Source: Akkermansiaceae bacterium UBA1506 (lineage in GTDB: Bacteria; Verrucomicrobiota; Verrucomicrobiia; Verrucomicrobiales; DEV007). Taken from it: a DNA stretch of 19,143 nt. Position 1 is the first letter of the stretch, and each line of letters starts with the position of its first letter. Below, piece after piece: positions 7,912-15,754 of the stretch. Made by a program: the position numbers and the translations under genes. Below the pieces are notes generated by a model, which was not told the origin of the DNA, ran no database searches, and saw only the letters and a list, made by a program, of their open reading frames with translations. The stretch spans positions 1-19,143 of the forward strand of contig DCQY01000043.1 in assembly GCA_002323995.1 (NCBI GenBank), given 5' to 3'.

Positions 7912-9711
7912 CTACTCCGCTCGGACGCCGCCTCTAAAGTTCCAGGTCCGTGTATTTTCGCCGGATTCTAAGGTCACTTGGTGGATGGTTGTTCCTTTCA
8001 CGGGAAGGTAAAGGCGAAAGTGATCTGTGGCACTTTTGATGGGGAGGCCGAATTTAACGAGTCTTTCGTTAGGTGAAGCAGAAGACTCTAGAATCACCTT
8101 CTGCCCCTTAGGGAAATCTTTTTGCTCTATCTCTCTCCATGAGATTCCAACACTTCCTCCTTTCTGGTTACTTAGTCTTAAAGAGACAGAAATCGGAGAT
8201 TCAAAGGCCACTCGTGGGGGAACTAAAAATGGGGCCTTGTCCTTTCTCAATGGGGTGATGACCAGGCCATTTGAAGCTTGTTTCATTGTTCCGTTTCTAA
8301 TGATCCAGCCGCCGACCTTTGCGGGATCGGAGGGCTGCTTTGGCATCACTTTTAGAGGAGAGTTTTTCGGCTCTTTTCCATTCAGGTAAAAATCGAAGTA
8401 GTTGACCCAGTTTGTGGAGCTTCCTTGAACTGAGAGGCCTGAGGGAGTGAGCTCGCTTGACCACTCTGAGAGTTGAGAGCGAAGCCGCTCAGCTGTTTCA
8501 GGCTGGGTGAAGAGAAGGTTGTTTTTCTCTGACGGGTCTGATTCTAAATCAAAAAGGTATTCACGCCCCATGCCTCGAAGTAGCTTCCACTTGCCATCTC
8601 GAATAGCTGACTGTGCGATCCAACGCCAAGTTAACTTGCGGTTGGGAGCTCCCTTTTTCTCTCCGGTTAGGTATGGGATAAGATTGATTCCATTGAGTTC
8701 GGATTCCTCAGGCAAGCCCGCCAAAGCAAGCGCTGTCGCTGCGACGTCAAGTGACCAGACAGGATGCTTGTAGACCTGATTCCCTGGAACAGAAGCAGGA
8801 TAGCTCATCAAAAAAGGAACTCTGATTCCGCCTTCTGTTAGCATGCCCTTTTCTCCGTTCATTGGTTCGTTGAGAGAGCCGTCCCACCCGGGACCACCTC
8901 CAGGCAAATCGGCTTTGTGAATCTTGAGGGGAGCTCCGTTGTCTCCGATGAAAAAAATCATTGTATTCTCGTAGAGTTCCTGCGCCTTGAGTTGCGCGAC
9001 GATCTGCCCGACCCCGTCGTCCATCGCAGAAATCATGGCCAATGCCTGGCGGCGTCTTTCAGGCATCTCCCCGGGGAATCGCGAGAGGTATTTCTCGGGT
9101 GCGTCGAGAGGAACATGCGGAGCACGGTAAGCGAGATAGAGAAAAAACGGGTTGGGAGCGTGTCGCTTGATAAATGTGACGGCCGCTTCGCTGCAGGCGT
9201 CGAGATGGTAAAGGTCGTCGTCGACTTGCTGCATTTCGATCGTCTCGCCACTGAGTTTGTAGGTCGCCCAACAAGGGCGATTCGAGTTCTTTGCGTAGAC
9301 GTCGTCAAATCCGTGATCGGTGATCTGGTTAGTTGGACCTAGGTGCCACTTTCCGACCTGACCGGTGGCGTAGCCCGCTTTCTTCAGCCGTTCAGCGATA
9401 GTGAGTTCTTTATTAAAGCCGTCGAGATCATAGCTATTACTTTCGACTCCAAAGCGATTCTGAGATTTACCGGTAAGCACCCCCGCACGTGACGGAACGC
9501 ATTGAGGTGCGGTGGAATAACCGCTCGTTGCGTAGACACCGGATTTGGCGAGCGCGTCGAGATGGGGGGTTTTGAGGTCGTCGTAAATCCCAGCGACACC
9601 AATATCGGGCCAGCCGTGATCATCAGTGTAGATGAGGATAACGTTGGGTTTAGCCAACGCTCCGATAGCACCGGTAATTCCGATGGCAAGAATGGTTGTG
9701 ATGAATTTCAT
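7912..9711 (-). CDS. Secreted arylsulfatase-type sulfatase with C-terminal beta domain
   Basis: This 599-residue exported sulfatase has a signal peptide over residues 1-20 (MKFITTILAIGITGAIGALA) and the mature start KPNVILIYTDDHGWPD with the metal-binding Asp pair 30-31. The formylglycine motif is Cys71-Val-Pro-Ser-Arg75, and the conserved GYATGQVGKWHLG block and GDNGAP metal site follow. The catalytic part ends near residue 430. The last 150 residues form an extra domain rich in beta strands that ends in TWNFRG and resembles the tail of the sulfatase at 15755-17626; such tails are probably substrate- or surface-binding modules. It is transcribed toward the oxidoreductase gene but 220 bases separate them. 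The leader of roughly 160 bases shares short motifs with the leader of the first sulfatase. Formylglycine maturation must be supplied from elsewhere in the genome. Its substrate cannot be named. Confidence 0.9.
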   Translation of the reverse strand: MKFITTILAIGITGAIGALAKPNVILIYTDDHGWPDIGVAGIYDDLKTPHLDALAKSGVYATSGYSTAPQCVPSRAGVLTGKSQNRFGVESNSYDLDGFNKELTIAERLKKAGYATGQVGKWHLGPTNQITDHGFDDVYAKNSNRPCWATYKLSGETIEMQQVDDDLYHLDACSEAAVTFIKRHAPNPFFLYLAYRAPHVPLDAPEKYLSRFPGEMPERRRQALAMISAMDDGVGQIVAQLKAQELYENTMIFFIGDNGAPLKIHKADLPGGGPGWDGSLNEPMNGEKGMLTEGGIRVPFLMSYPASVPGNQVYKHPVWSLDVAATALALAGLPEESELNGINLIPYLTGEKKGAPNRKLTWRWIAQSAIRDGKWKLLRGMGREYLFDLESDPSEKNNLLFTQPETAERLRSQLSEWSSELTPSGLSVQGSSTNWVNYFDFYLNGKEPKNSPLKVMPKQPSDPAKVGGWIIRNGTMKQASNGLVITPLRKDKAPFLVPPRVAFESPISVSLRLSNQKGGSVGISWREIEQKDFPKGQKVILESSASPNERLVKFGLPIKSATDHFRLYLPVKGTTIHQVTLESGENTRTWNFRGGVRAE

Positions 9712-9949
9712 GTCTTCGCTTCTAACAGCCTAGATGCCGTGGTGGATGGCAAAGTGCCATGTTTGCCTTTAGATGGTATCTCAGATCGCGCTGGTGTTGG
9801 ATCCAATTGAACGGCACTACTCCCAACGAATTTCTGTATTTTAATCTCCAGAGAGGTGCATGATTTCGGCCAAAACCGAAGATTTTCTCTTTTGCTATTT
9901 AGGGTGAGGGGCAAAAGATGAAAAAGGATGGCCGGTTTTCGCAACAAAA
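9712..9949. other. Leader of second sulfatase / end of response regulator
   Basis: These 238 bases lie downstream of the response regulator and upstream of a sulfatase, both leftward. They contain the minus-strand motifs CTTCGGTTTT (9872-9881) and TGGAGATTAAAA (9839-9850), which also occur together upstream of the first sulfatase. TTCGG/CCGAA arms at 9865-9880 could fold into a short hairpin. No clear terminator for the regulator and no confident promoter was found. Confidence 0.4.
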
Positions 9950-10609
9950 TCAGTGACGCAGATACTTGATCACTGCTTCGGTCCTGGATTTGACGTGTAG
10001 CTTTCGATAAATCGACTTGAGGTGCTCTCTTACGGTTTCGTAGCTGATGCCCAATTGAGCACTCACTTCTTTGGGAACTAATCCTTCGGCCAGCAGGTGG
10101 AGAACCTGACTTTCTCTTGGTGTCAGGCCCGGCATTTTCTTTTCTATCACCCTGTCCGGTTCATTAAATGACTTGATCACAAGTCGTGCGATATCTTTGC
10201 TCAAGGGTGCGCCTCCATTAGCCGCTTCAACAATGCCCTCGGCTATGTCTGAAGAATGCGTGGTCTTTAAGAGATAGCCAGTTGCCCCCGCCCTTAGGGC
10301 AGAAAATACCCTATCTGGATCATCATGGACGGTGATGACCAAAAAGGCAGTATTCACAAGGTGTTGCGAAACCTCCGAGATCAACTCGATGCCCGATGCT
10401 CCGGGTAATTCAAGATCGACGAGCATCACGTCGGGGCTGTGTTTAAGGCATGGGTTCACTGCGGCTTCTGCCGACTCCCAGGCTCCAATGCATTCGAAAT
10501 TCTCGGGACGTCTGTTGATCAATTCGATCAGGAACATTCGAATGATGGGGTCATCCTCTATAAGGCCGACCCTCAGAGCTCGACCATGGTCTGTTTCACT
10601 TTCCTGCAT
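9950..10609 (-). CDS. NarL/FixJ (LuxR-type) response regulator
   Basis: This 219-residue two-component regulator has a receiver domain over about residues 11-130 and a LuxR-type DNA-binding helix-turn-helix over about 155-215 (LTPRESQVLHLLAEGL ... GISYETVREHLKSIYRKL). The acidic pocket IEDD is at 17-20, the phospho-acceptor is Asp65 in MLVDLEL, the switch Thr is in VITVHDD, and the conserved Lys is in GYLLKTT. It should bind DNA as a dimer when phosphorylated. The start is placed at the ATG at 10607-10609; a TTG six codons earlier is possible but has no better ribosome binding site. It is divergent from the hybrid kinase gene 668 bases away, and the kinase's Hpt domain is its probable phosphate donor. 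Its target genes are unknown; the palindromes near the kinase gene are candidates. Confidence 0.9.
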   Translation of the reverse strand: MQESETDHGRALRVGLIEDDPIIRMFLIELINRRPENFECIGAWESAEAAVNPCLKHSPDVMLVDLELPGASGIELISEVSQHLVNTAFLVITVHDDPDRVFSALRAGATGYLLKTTHSSDIAEGIVEAANGGAPLSKDIARLVIKSFNEPDRVIEKKMPGLTPRESQVLHLLAEGLVPKEVSAQLGISYETVREHLKSIYRKLHVKSRTEAVIKYLRH

Positions 10610-11166
10610 TATGGCGTGTAGACCCAAACTATGTCTTGAGTCTGTAGATCGAACGGGTGATTCCGCGTGGAGGGGTTGTGAGAGGCGAAAATTTTTATCT
10701 TTAGAATTAGCAGGCAGCCACTTTTTCTCATTGCACTACCGTTCTTAAGTTGACTGACAGTGAAGGAAGGAATTTTTTGCTTCGCTGCATGCGTGACCCA
10801 CCTCAGAAAATCGTAAACGAAACAAATGATTTGTCCAGTCTGTGAGCATCCCAGTCGTGGCTACACCGGCGAGAAAAAGTGATCGAATGAGTCTTCCCCA
10901 TAACCCCAGAGTCACGCAAGTTTTGGAATCGTTCAGATTTTTACCTCTCAAAACGATTTTGATAATGGAACTTGTGGTGATTGACCGCGCCCAACAATTC
11001 ATGGCATTAAGCTAGGCAGTCGAGGCGGGGTAGTGCGACTCTGGGGCAGGGGGATTTCCCGGGTCTGGCTACTTGTAAGTGGTGGCTAACCGGGAACATA
11101 AAAATCTGTCTATGGGGTGCGATTGTTGCGAGAAACGAGGACAAGCGGAGGCTAAAAGGCCATGCC

Positions 11167-11195
11167 TTGACTAAAATTTATAATTTCCATAATTA
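11167..11195 (+). promoter_or_regulatory. Candidate sigma-70 promoter of hybrid kinase
   Basis: TTGACT (11167-11172) is separated by 17 bases from TAATTA (11190-11195), in an AT-rich block upstream of the kinase. The -35 box matches well and the -10 box poorly. The predicted transcript would start about 75 bases before the kinase ATG and include the palindrome at 11238-11257. Confidence 0.35.
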
Positions 11196-11237
11196 ATATA
11201 CAATACAACCGGAAAAACCATTATTTTCTTTAGCGGC

Positions 11238-11257
11238 TAACCCCCCATATGGGTTAC
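11238..11257. promoter_or_regulatory. C-run/ATAT/G-run palindrome before kinase start
   Basis: The core CCCATATGGG (11244-11253) is a perfect 10-base palindrome inside TAACCC...GGGTTA arms. It lies about 20-40 bases upstream of the kinase ATG and downstream of the candidate promoter, a position suited to autoregulation by a dimeric regulator such as the divergent LuxR-type protein. The link to that protein is an inference. Confidence 0.4.
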
Positions 11258-11277
11258 CATTGAGGAATTTAGATTTA

Positions 11278-13848
11278 ATGAGATCGCTGCCCAAGAACGG
11301 CCCGAGAGCAAACGAGATGGGGGCTCGAAAGCTTGATGATTTGCGTCGCAGCATTCAATTGGATATTTCTCAGGCTTTTAGTAAAAGCTTTGAGGAAGCA
11401 GAGACGGTCAAAGAGATTCTCAGATCGATCGTGACGCAATTGGATTGGTGCGTTGGTATTGCTTGGAAAGTTCGTGACTCGAAAACTGGTCGCGTGCGTG
11501 TGTCCAGTTCTTACGGGCAAGCGGGTAGTCCGGAAATTGAAGAGTTCGCAAGACGCCTGAATGGGATTGAGGCTGAGCGTTGTTTGGTCGGAGTCGACGG
11601 GACCTTTAAAGATAAGAGTTTCTGGGTGAGAAAGCATGGAGAACGAGCCAAGCTAGAATGGATTAGCGATGCCCAGGCGCTTGGGCTGAAGCGCATTACT
11701 TCTTTCCCCATCATTGTTAGTGGTGAGACTGATTATATTTTTGAGCTTCTTTCTCGGGATAACGGGCTGAAAGGCCCGCTTGAAGAAGCCCACATCATTC
11801 TCGCTTCTGATGTTCGCGAAAGTATCGAGTCATTTTTCGCCAAAAAACGAATCGAAAACGACCTTCTTTTGGCGAAGGAAGAAACAGAGGAGGCTAACCG
11901 TATTCAAACAGAATATTTCGCCACAATCAGCCATGAAATCCGGACGCCTCTTAGCGGAATTATCGGCATGGCCTCGATGCTTTTGGAAAAAGAAACCGAC
12001 GAAGCGAAGCTCGAAATGGCAGGCTCTATCATGTCTAGTGGCGAGGCAGTGATTTCAATTATTGATGATATTCTCACTTTTTCAAAAGGCGAAGCAAGCG
12101 GACTCGATATCCAGCGAAAAGTTTTTTCGTTAGATGAAGTCGTTGATGAAGTCGTTGATTTGATTTACCACACGGCTAGAAAAAAAGGCCTGTCGATGAC
12201 TGCTGTGATTCGTTCTGACGTGCCCGAAACAGTCTTCGGGGACCCCGGAAGATTTAGGCAAATCCTACTCAACCTGCTCGGTAACGCACTTAAGTTTACC
12301 GATAGAGGAGGTGTCAAACTTGTGGTTTCCTGCGGAGGCGAAACTTTTGAGGGTGATCGAGGGCTCACAGTAGAAATCGCGGATACCGGGGTCGGAATCG
12401 ATGATGACGAACAGCCGCATCTTTTTACTCCCTTTTACCAGGTTGATAGCACAAGCAAGAGACGGCGTGGAGGCGTTGGGCTAGGTTTGGCGATTTCGCA
12501 GCGCTTCGCAGAATTGATGGGGGGAAAGATATCGGTTGAGAGTTTGTTGGGACAGGGATCGACATTTACATTTACCATGCCCTTCGGTAGCAATGCGGTT
12601 CAGGATCGGGAGGAGTTTTTTAGACAGTGTCAGGAATTGCGTATTTTAATTGTTGACGAAATTGACCCATCGCGTCGAGCGACGAAGATGGTTTTGGACG
12701 GCTTTGATAAAAGACCTGTCGTGGTTGCGACCGAAGAGGAGGCTCTCCACGAACTCTCAGGGATCGAATCAGAGTGGGATGTCTTGATTATATCGAGTCC
12801 TCTGTTTGGAGATCGAATCAAGGAACAGTTAGCCGACCTAGAGACAGCCAGTCGGCGCCCGCGCGTTATCGCTCTTGAAAGCCTATCTGACCTAGAATCG
12901 TTCCCAGCTAATTTCTCGTTAGTGGATTCAGTTATTTTCAGGCCCCTTAAGCGATCTCAGTTGAGGAAAGCCCTCTTGGGAACTCCCGATAAGCGCTTCA
13001 CCGTGGCAAGTATGGGAACTATTTCTGATAGTGATACGATGCGTTCGTTGAGCGCGCTCGTCGTTGAAGATGACGAGGTTAATGCTCAGGTAGCGATGAT
13101 GTATCTCGAAAAGCTGAAGGTCGATTGTATTCGCGTAGAAAACGGGCGGCTTGCTATCGATGCTTTCGAGGCGGGTGGGTATGATATCGTCATCATGGAT
13201 TGCCGCATTCCCTTGCTGGATGGCTATGAAGTTTCGAGGCACATTAGAAAAATCGAATCAAAAGATTCATGGAGTCGACCGCCGGTGCACATTATCGCAG
13301 TGACCGCTAACGTGGTATCTGGAGAACGGAGTCGTTGCCTTGCTGCCGGCATGAATGATTATCTGGCGAAGCCCATCCGAATGAGCGAGTTAGATGAAAT
13401 AGTCACTTCGGTGGAGGCCAATAATTCAGGCGATCAGGAAGTGGAGACATCGTCAGTTTCAAGTCAAGAAACCGCCAACGAATCCATTGCTGAGTTAGTC
13501 GACAAACTCGATGCGAAAGCTGCATCTCGATTGATTGAAACCTGGCTCAGTCAGGTTCCTAGGCAAATTAAAGAAATAGAGCAACTTGGCAAAGCAGGTG
13601 ACGAGCAAAGTCTACGATTAGTGGCCCACACCCTAAAGGGAAGTGCGACTCTGTTGGGGTTGGATACCTTTGCTGACCAGTGTAGCGAATTTGAAAGACT
13701 TTTCGGAGAGGGAGACAGGGAAGGCCAGTTTTCTCTACTGCCTCACTTTCTCTCGAGTTACCAACACGCCAAACTTCACTTACGTCGCGAGCTTCAAAGA
13801 CTGAAGGAGAATCAGGATCACGGTTATCCGGATCAGAGATTTTTTTAG
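11278..13848 (+). CDS. Soluble hybrid histidine kinase with GAF, two receivers and Hpt
   Basis: This 856-residue protein has no membrane segment. In order it shows a GAF-like sensor region (about 30-195), a short coiled stretch, HisKA with His219 in ISHEIRTPL, HATPase (about 315-435) with N332-N336, Asp369 in DTGVGI and the Gly-rich GGVGLGL box near 398, a degenerate receiver (about 455-575) with Ser506 where the phospho-Asp belongs, an intact receiver (about 595-720) with Asp641 in IVIMDCRIPLLDG, and an Hpt domain (about 745-835) with His784 in VAHTLKGSATLLG. This is a full phosphorelay chain, His219 to Asp641 to His784, probably ending on the divergent response regulator. The signal is cytoplasmic and unknown. 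A TTG at 11260 could also start the frame, but the ATG at 11278 with GAGG twelve bases upstream is preferred. Confidence 0.92.
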   Translation: MRSLPKNGPRANEMGARKLDDLRRSIQLDISQAFSKSFEEAETVKEILRSIVTQLDWCVGIAWKVRDSKTGRVRVSSSYGQAGSPEIEEFARRLNGIEAERCLVGVDGTFKDKSFWVRKHGERAKLEWISDAQALGLKRITSFPIIVSGETDYIFELLSRDNGLKGPLEEAHIILASDVRESIESFFAKKRIENDLLLAKEETEEANRIQTEYFATISHEIRTPLSGIIGMASMLLEKETDEAKLEMAGSIMSSGEAVISIIDDILTFSKGEASGLDIQRKVFSLDEVVDEVVDLIYHTARKKGLSMTAVIRSDVPETVFGDPGRFRQILLNLLGNALKFTDRGGVKLVVSCGGETFEGDRGLTVEIADTGVGIDDDEQPHLFTPFYQVDSTSKRRRGGVGLGLAISQRFAELMGGKISVESLLGQGSTFTFTMPFGSNAVQDREEFFRQCQELRILIVDEIDPSRRATKMVLDGFDKRPVVVATEEEALHELSGIESEWDVLIISSPLFGDRIKEQLADLETASRRPRVIALESLSDLESFPANFSLVDSVIFRPLKRSQLRKALLGTPDKRFTVASMGTISDSDTMRSLSALVVEDDEVNAQVAMMYLEKLKVDCIRVENGRLAIDAFEAGGYDIVIMDCRIPLLDGYEVSRHIRKIESKDSWSRPPVHIIAVTANVVSGERSRCLAAGMNDYLAKPIRMSELDEIVTSVEANNSGDQEVETSSVSSQETANESIAELVDKLDAKAASRLIETWLSQVPRQIKEIEQLGKAGDEQSLRLVAHTLKGSATLLGLDTFADQCSEFERLFGEGDREGQFSLLPHFLSSYQHAKLHLRRELQRLKENQDHGYPDQRFF

Positions 13849-14061
13849 GGTAACTTTCGATACTTAGGCACCTTTTTTTGCCATCTCCTAATTCACCTGA
13901 TTGTTTCAATAGATGGTGGCGATCTTTCATCTGTCAGACGGACAGAGTGTGAAAATGCCTCATAACCAGTGAGATAGCCGTTTATCAGCTTCGAGAGTGC
14001 TTGGGTGCGCCTGGGGCAGCTATTTACCGTGAATCGAATAACTCGACACCACCCACCCCCA

Positions 14062-14080
14062 CCCCCCCCATTTGGGGGGG
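14062..14080. terminator. C-run/G-run hairpin, terminator or operator
   Basis: A run of eight C, ATTT, then seven G gives at least seven uninterrupted C-G pairs around a 4-5 base loop, followed on the plus strand by TTGTTAATAG. It is about 215 bases past the kinase stop. The T-tract is weak, so termination is uncertain; the same C-run/AT/G-run layout occurs in other palindromes of this window. Confidence 0.35.
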
Positions 14081-14201
14081 TTGTTAATAGCGTTTGAAAT
14101 AATCTAATGTCCCCACGCTTAGCGACTGGTGCAGGGATTGTGGTGATTCTGTTAGCCAGACGCTTAGCATTCGGTCAATTTTTGATTGAGCGGAAGGTTT
14201 T

Positions 14202-14240
14202 CTCTGTGGGGTCTGGCGTGGTGGCTGTGACCCCGCAGAG
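14202..14240. repeat. 12-pair inverted repeat with 15-base loop
   Basis: CTCTGTGGGGTC (14202-14213) pairs over its full length with GACCCCGCAGAG (14229-14240), with one G-U wobble, enclosing a 15-base G/T-rich loop. It lies in non-coding DNA next to the CCCTAATAGGG palindrome. It could be part of an unrecognised RNA or a DNA-binding site; no T-run follows, so it is not a standard terminator. Confidence 0.45.
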
Positions 14241-14475
14241 ACTACCCTAATAGGGGGATTGGTCGAAATTCGCCTAGGGACTTCTCAAGTTTCCTGCAGG
14301 GGAGGTAACTTCGGAAGCGCCTATTGGTTGCAACCTCAGGCCCAATGGACCTTTTTTACGGTCAAGCCATTGCTTACCTCAATTTTCCGCAAGGCCATAG
14401 TGTTGGCGCTACACCTATCCGTGCAGCCGAGTAGGCCTCCTGCTAATAGCGTTGGCGGCTACCGCTTCTGCCTGA

Positions 14476-15717
14476 TCAATCCTTCGGCATGAACCAGACG
14501 TTACGGAAACGGACCGGATTGTTGTGATCCTGGAAACTGAGTCCGCCGTTTTGTGCTCTGTTATGGAAAGGGACACGGTCTTGGGTCAAAATGCCGTTGT
14601 GGTAGACGGTCAAGTAAGCAGGCTTCGAGACCTTACCTTTGTCATCGAGTTGCGCACGGGTGAAGTGGATTTCGTATTTCTGCCATTCTCCGGGGCCGCG
14701 GCTGGCATTTACGAGAGGCGGCGCGTGCTTGTAAAGTGCTGAGGCTTGGCCATCGAAATAGGTTTTGTTATCATAAGAATCGAGCACCTGAACTTCGGGA
14801 AATCCTCCAATGAAGACTCCGCTGTTGCCACGGCCTTGGCCGGTTCCGACCACTTCCGCCGGAGTCGCCCACTCGAGGTGGAGCAAGCCGCTTGTGAGAA
14901 GCGATTCTTTTAGTGTGATACCTCCCTGCTTCGGGGAGACTTGCATGTAGCCGTTTTCGATTTTCCAGCGCACTTCTCCGTTCGGATTTTCAACTCCTTT
15001 GCGGGGCGTTCCCTTCCAGAGGCTAAGATCGCGTCCGTCAAATAGAGTCATGGCCCCTTCGGGAGCAGGAACTGGTCTGCCGTCGTATTTTGGATCAACT
15101 GTTTTGGGTTCGTGGTAGGTCGCGGGTTGCAAGTCAAAATTTTTGAAGTGTATCTTTTGATGCAGGCCTGCATGGACCTGAAGGCCGATGGGCCCCTCCT
15201 TGGGCATGGTGACAGACATGTAGTCATTAATAAGTTCACCGTTTAGATGAGTTTCAATACGATGTCCAACTACTCGGATTTTGAGGTGATTCCATTCACC
15301 TAGCTTGTGGGCACTGCTTACCTTTTTTGATTGGTTTGGGTATTTTCCCTGAAGGTCTTTTGGGCAGTAGATACACCCAGTCAGATCAATTTTAAGAGAG
15401 CGCGAGACTCCAATCTGAATCTGGTGACTGGGGCCACGGACAAAGACGCCGGAATCATAGTCGATTGAGTCGGTCTGGTAATCTACGGTCAGCTCGTAGT
15501 CCTTGTAGTCAGATTTGGTCCAAAGCACAGAACCCTTCTTGTCCCGATTATCTCCTATGATTTGGCTATCCGAAACGAGCCAGTGAGAGGCAACGAGGGC
15601 ATCATCAGTCTTCCAGTTGTCGAGATTTTTGCCGTTGAAGATCGCTTCAAGTTGGTCATCCTCAGCCTGCAAGATAGCGGGGAGTGTAATCGCGAGAAGA
15701 ATAGAAGGAAGTTTCAT
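14476..15717 (-). CDS. Secreted protein with two DUF1080 (3-keto-disaccharide hydrolase) domains
   Basis: This 413-residue exported protein has a signal peptide over residues 1-18 (MKLPSILLAITLPAILQA) and two tandem DUF1080 beta-sandwich domains. The first spans about 20-197 (FNGKNLDNWK start, YDSGVFVRG), the second about 224-413 (LFDGRDLSLWKG start, GNSGVFIGG, FRNVWFMP end). DUF1080 domains have a concanavalin-like fold and include enzymes cleaving 3-keto-glycosides, so they often work with secreted Gfo/Idh/MocA dehydrogenases such as the one at 6303-7691. The first copy has two Cys (CIYC) absent from the second and may be a binding rather than catalytic copy. It lies 37 bases downstream of a sulfatase gene on the same strand, so the pair is probably cotranscribed. 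The ATG at 15717 is preferred over an adjacent GTG at 15720. Confidence 0.88.
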   Translation of the reverse strand: MKLPSILLAITLPAILQAEDDQLEAIFNGKNLDNWKTDDALVASHWLVSDSQIIGDNRDKKGSVLWTKSDYKDYELTVDYQTDSIDYDSGVFVRGPSHQIQIGVSRSLKIDLTGCIYCPKDLQGKYPNQSKKVSSAHKLGEWNHLKIRVVGHRIETHLNGELINDYMSVTMPKEGPIGLQVHAGLHQKIHFKNFDLQPATYHEPKTVDPKYDGRPVPAPEGAMTLFDGRDLSLWKGTPRKGVENPNGEVRWKIENGYMQVSPKQGGITLKESLLTSGLLHLEWATPAEVVGTGQGRGNSGVFIGGFPEVQVLDSYDNKTYFDGQASALYKHAPPLVNASRGPGEWQKYEIHFTRAQLDDKGKVSKPAYLTVYHNGILTQDRVPFHNRAQNGGLSFQDHNNPVRFRNVWFMPKD

Positions 15718-15754
15718 CACCTTATATGGATGGGCGTTTCAATTATAGGTTAAA

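Larger units (their letters stand above)
10610..11277. other. Long divergent intergenic region between regulator and kinase
   Basis: This 668-base stretch has no convincing gene. Short frames in it have no recognisable domain. It contains a run of AT-rich sequence (about 11167-11236) with a candidate kinase promoter and a C-run/ATAT/G-run palindrome just before the kinase ATG. A G-rich patch with GGGGGATTTCCCGGG lies around 11050. The length is unusual for a simple two-promoter gap, so an undetected small RNA cannot be excluded. Confidence 0.5.
13849..14475. other. 627-base non-coding region with hairpins and palindromes
   Basis: No gene is supported here, between the end of the kinase and the end of the DUF1080 gene (convergent). 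It holds a C-run/ATTT/G-run palindrome at 14062-14080, a 12-pair hairpin at 14202-14240, a CCCTAATAGGG palindrome at 14245-14255, and a GGTTGCAACC palindrome near 14327-14336. A 7-T run at 13873-13879 lies 25 bases after the kinase stop but lacks a strong stem before it. The density of structured elements is high for a space between convergent genes, which needs no promoters. Confidence 0.5.

Noticed and set aside
9708..9947. Leftward 79-codon frame in the leader of the second sulfatase
   Set aside because: It overlaps the sulfatase start only by a few bases, has no domain or export signal, and the DNA is better explained as a leader.
10745..11002. Leftward 85-codon frame in the gap between regulator and kinase
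   Set aside because: No recognisable domain, Shine-Dalgarno site or codon pattern like the neighbours; its composition looks like chance translation of intergenic DNA.
14085..14453. TAATAGCGTT direct repeat at 14085-14094 and 14444-14453, possibly flanking an inserted element
   Set aside because: Only ten bases, no inverted ends next to it and no transposase; chance repetition is possible.
14259..14492. Rightward 77-codon frame in the structured non-coding block
   Set aside because: It runs into the end of the DUF1080 gene on the other strand and encodes no recognisable motif.
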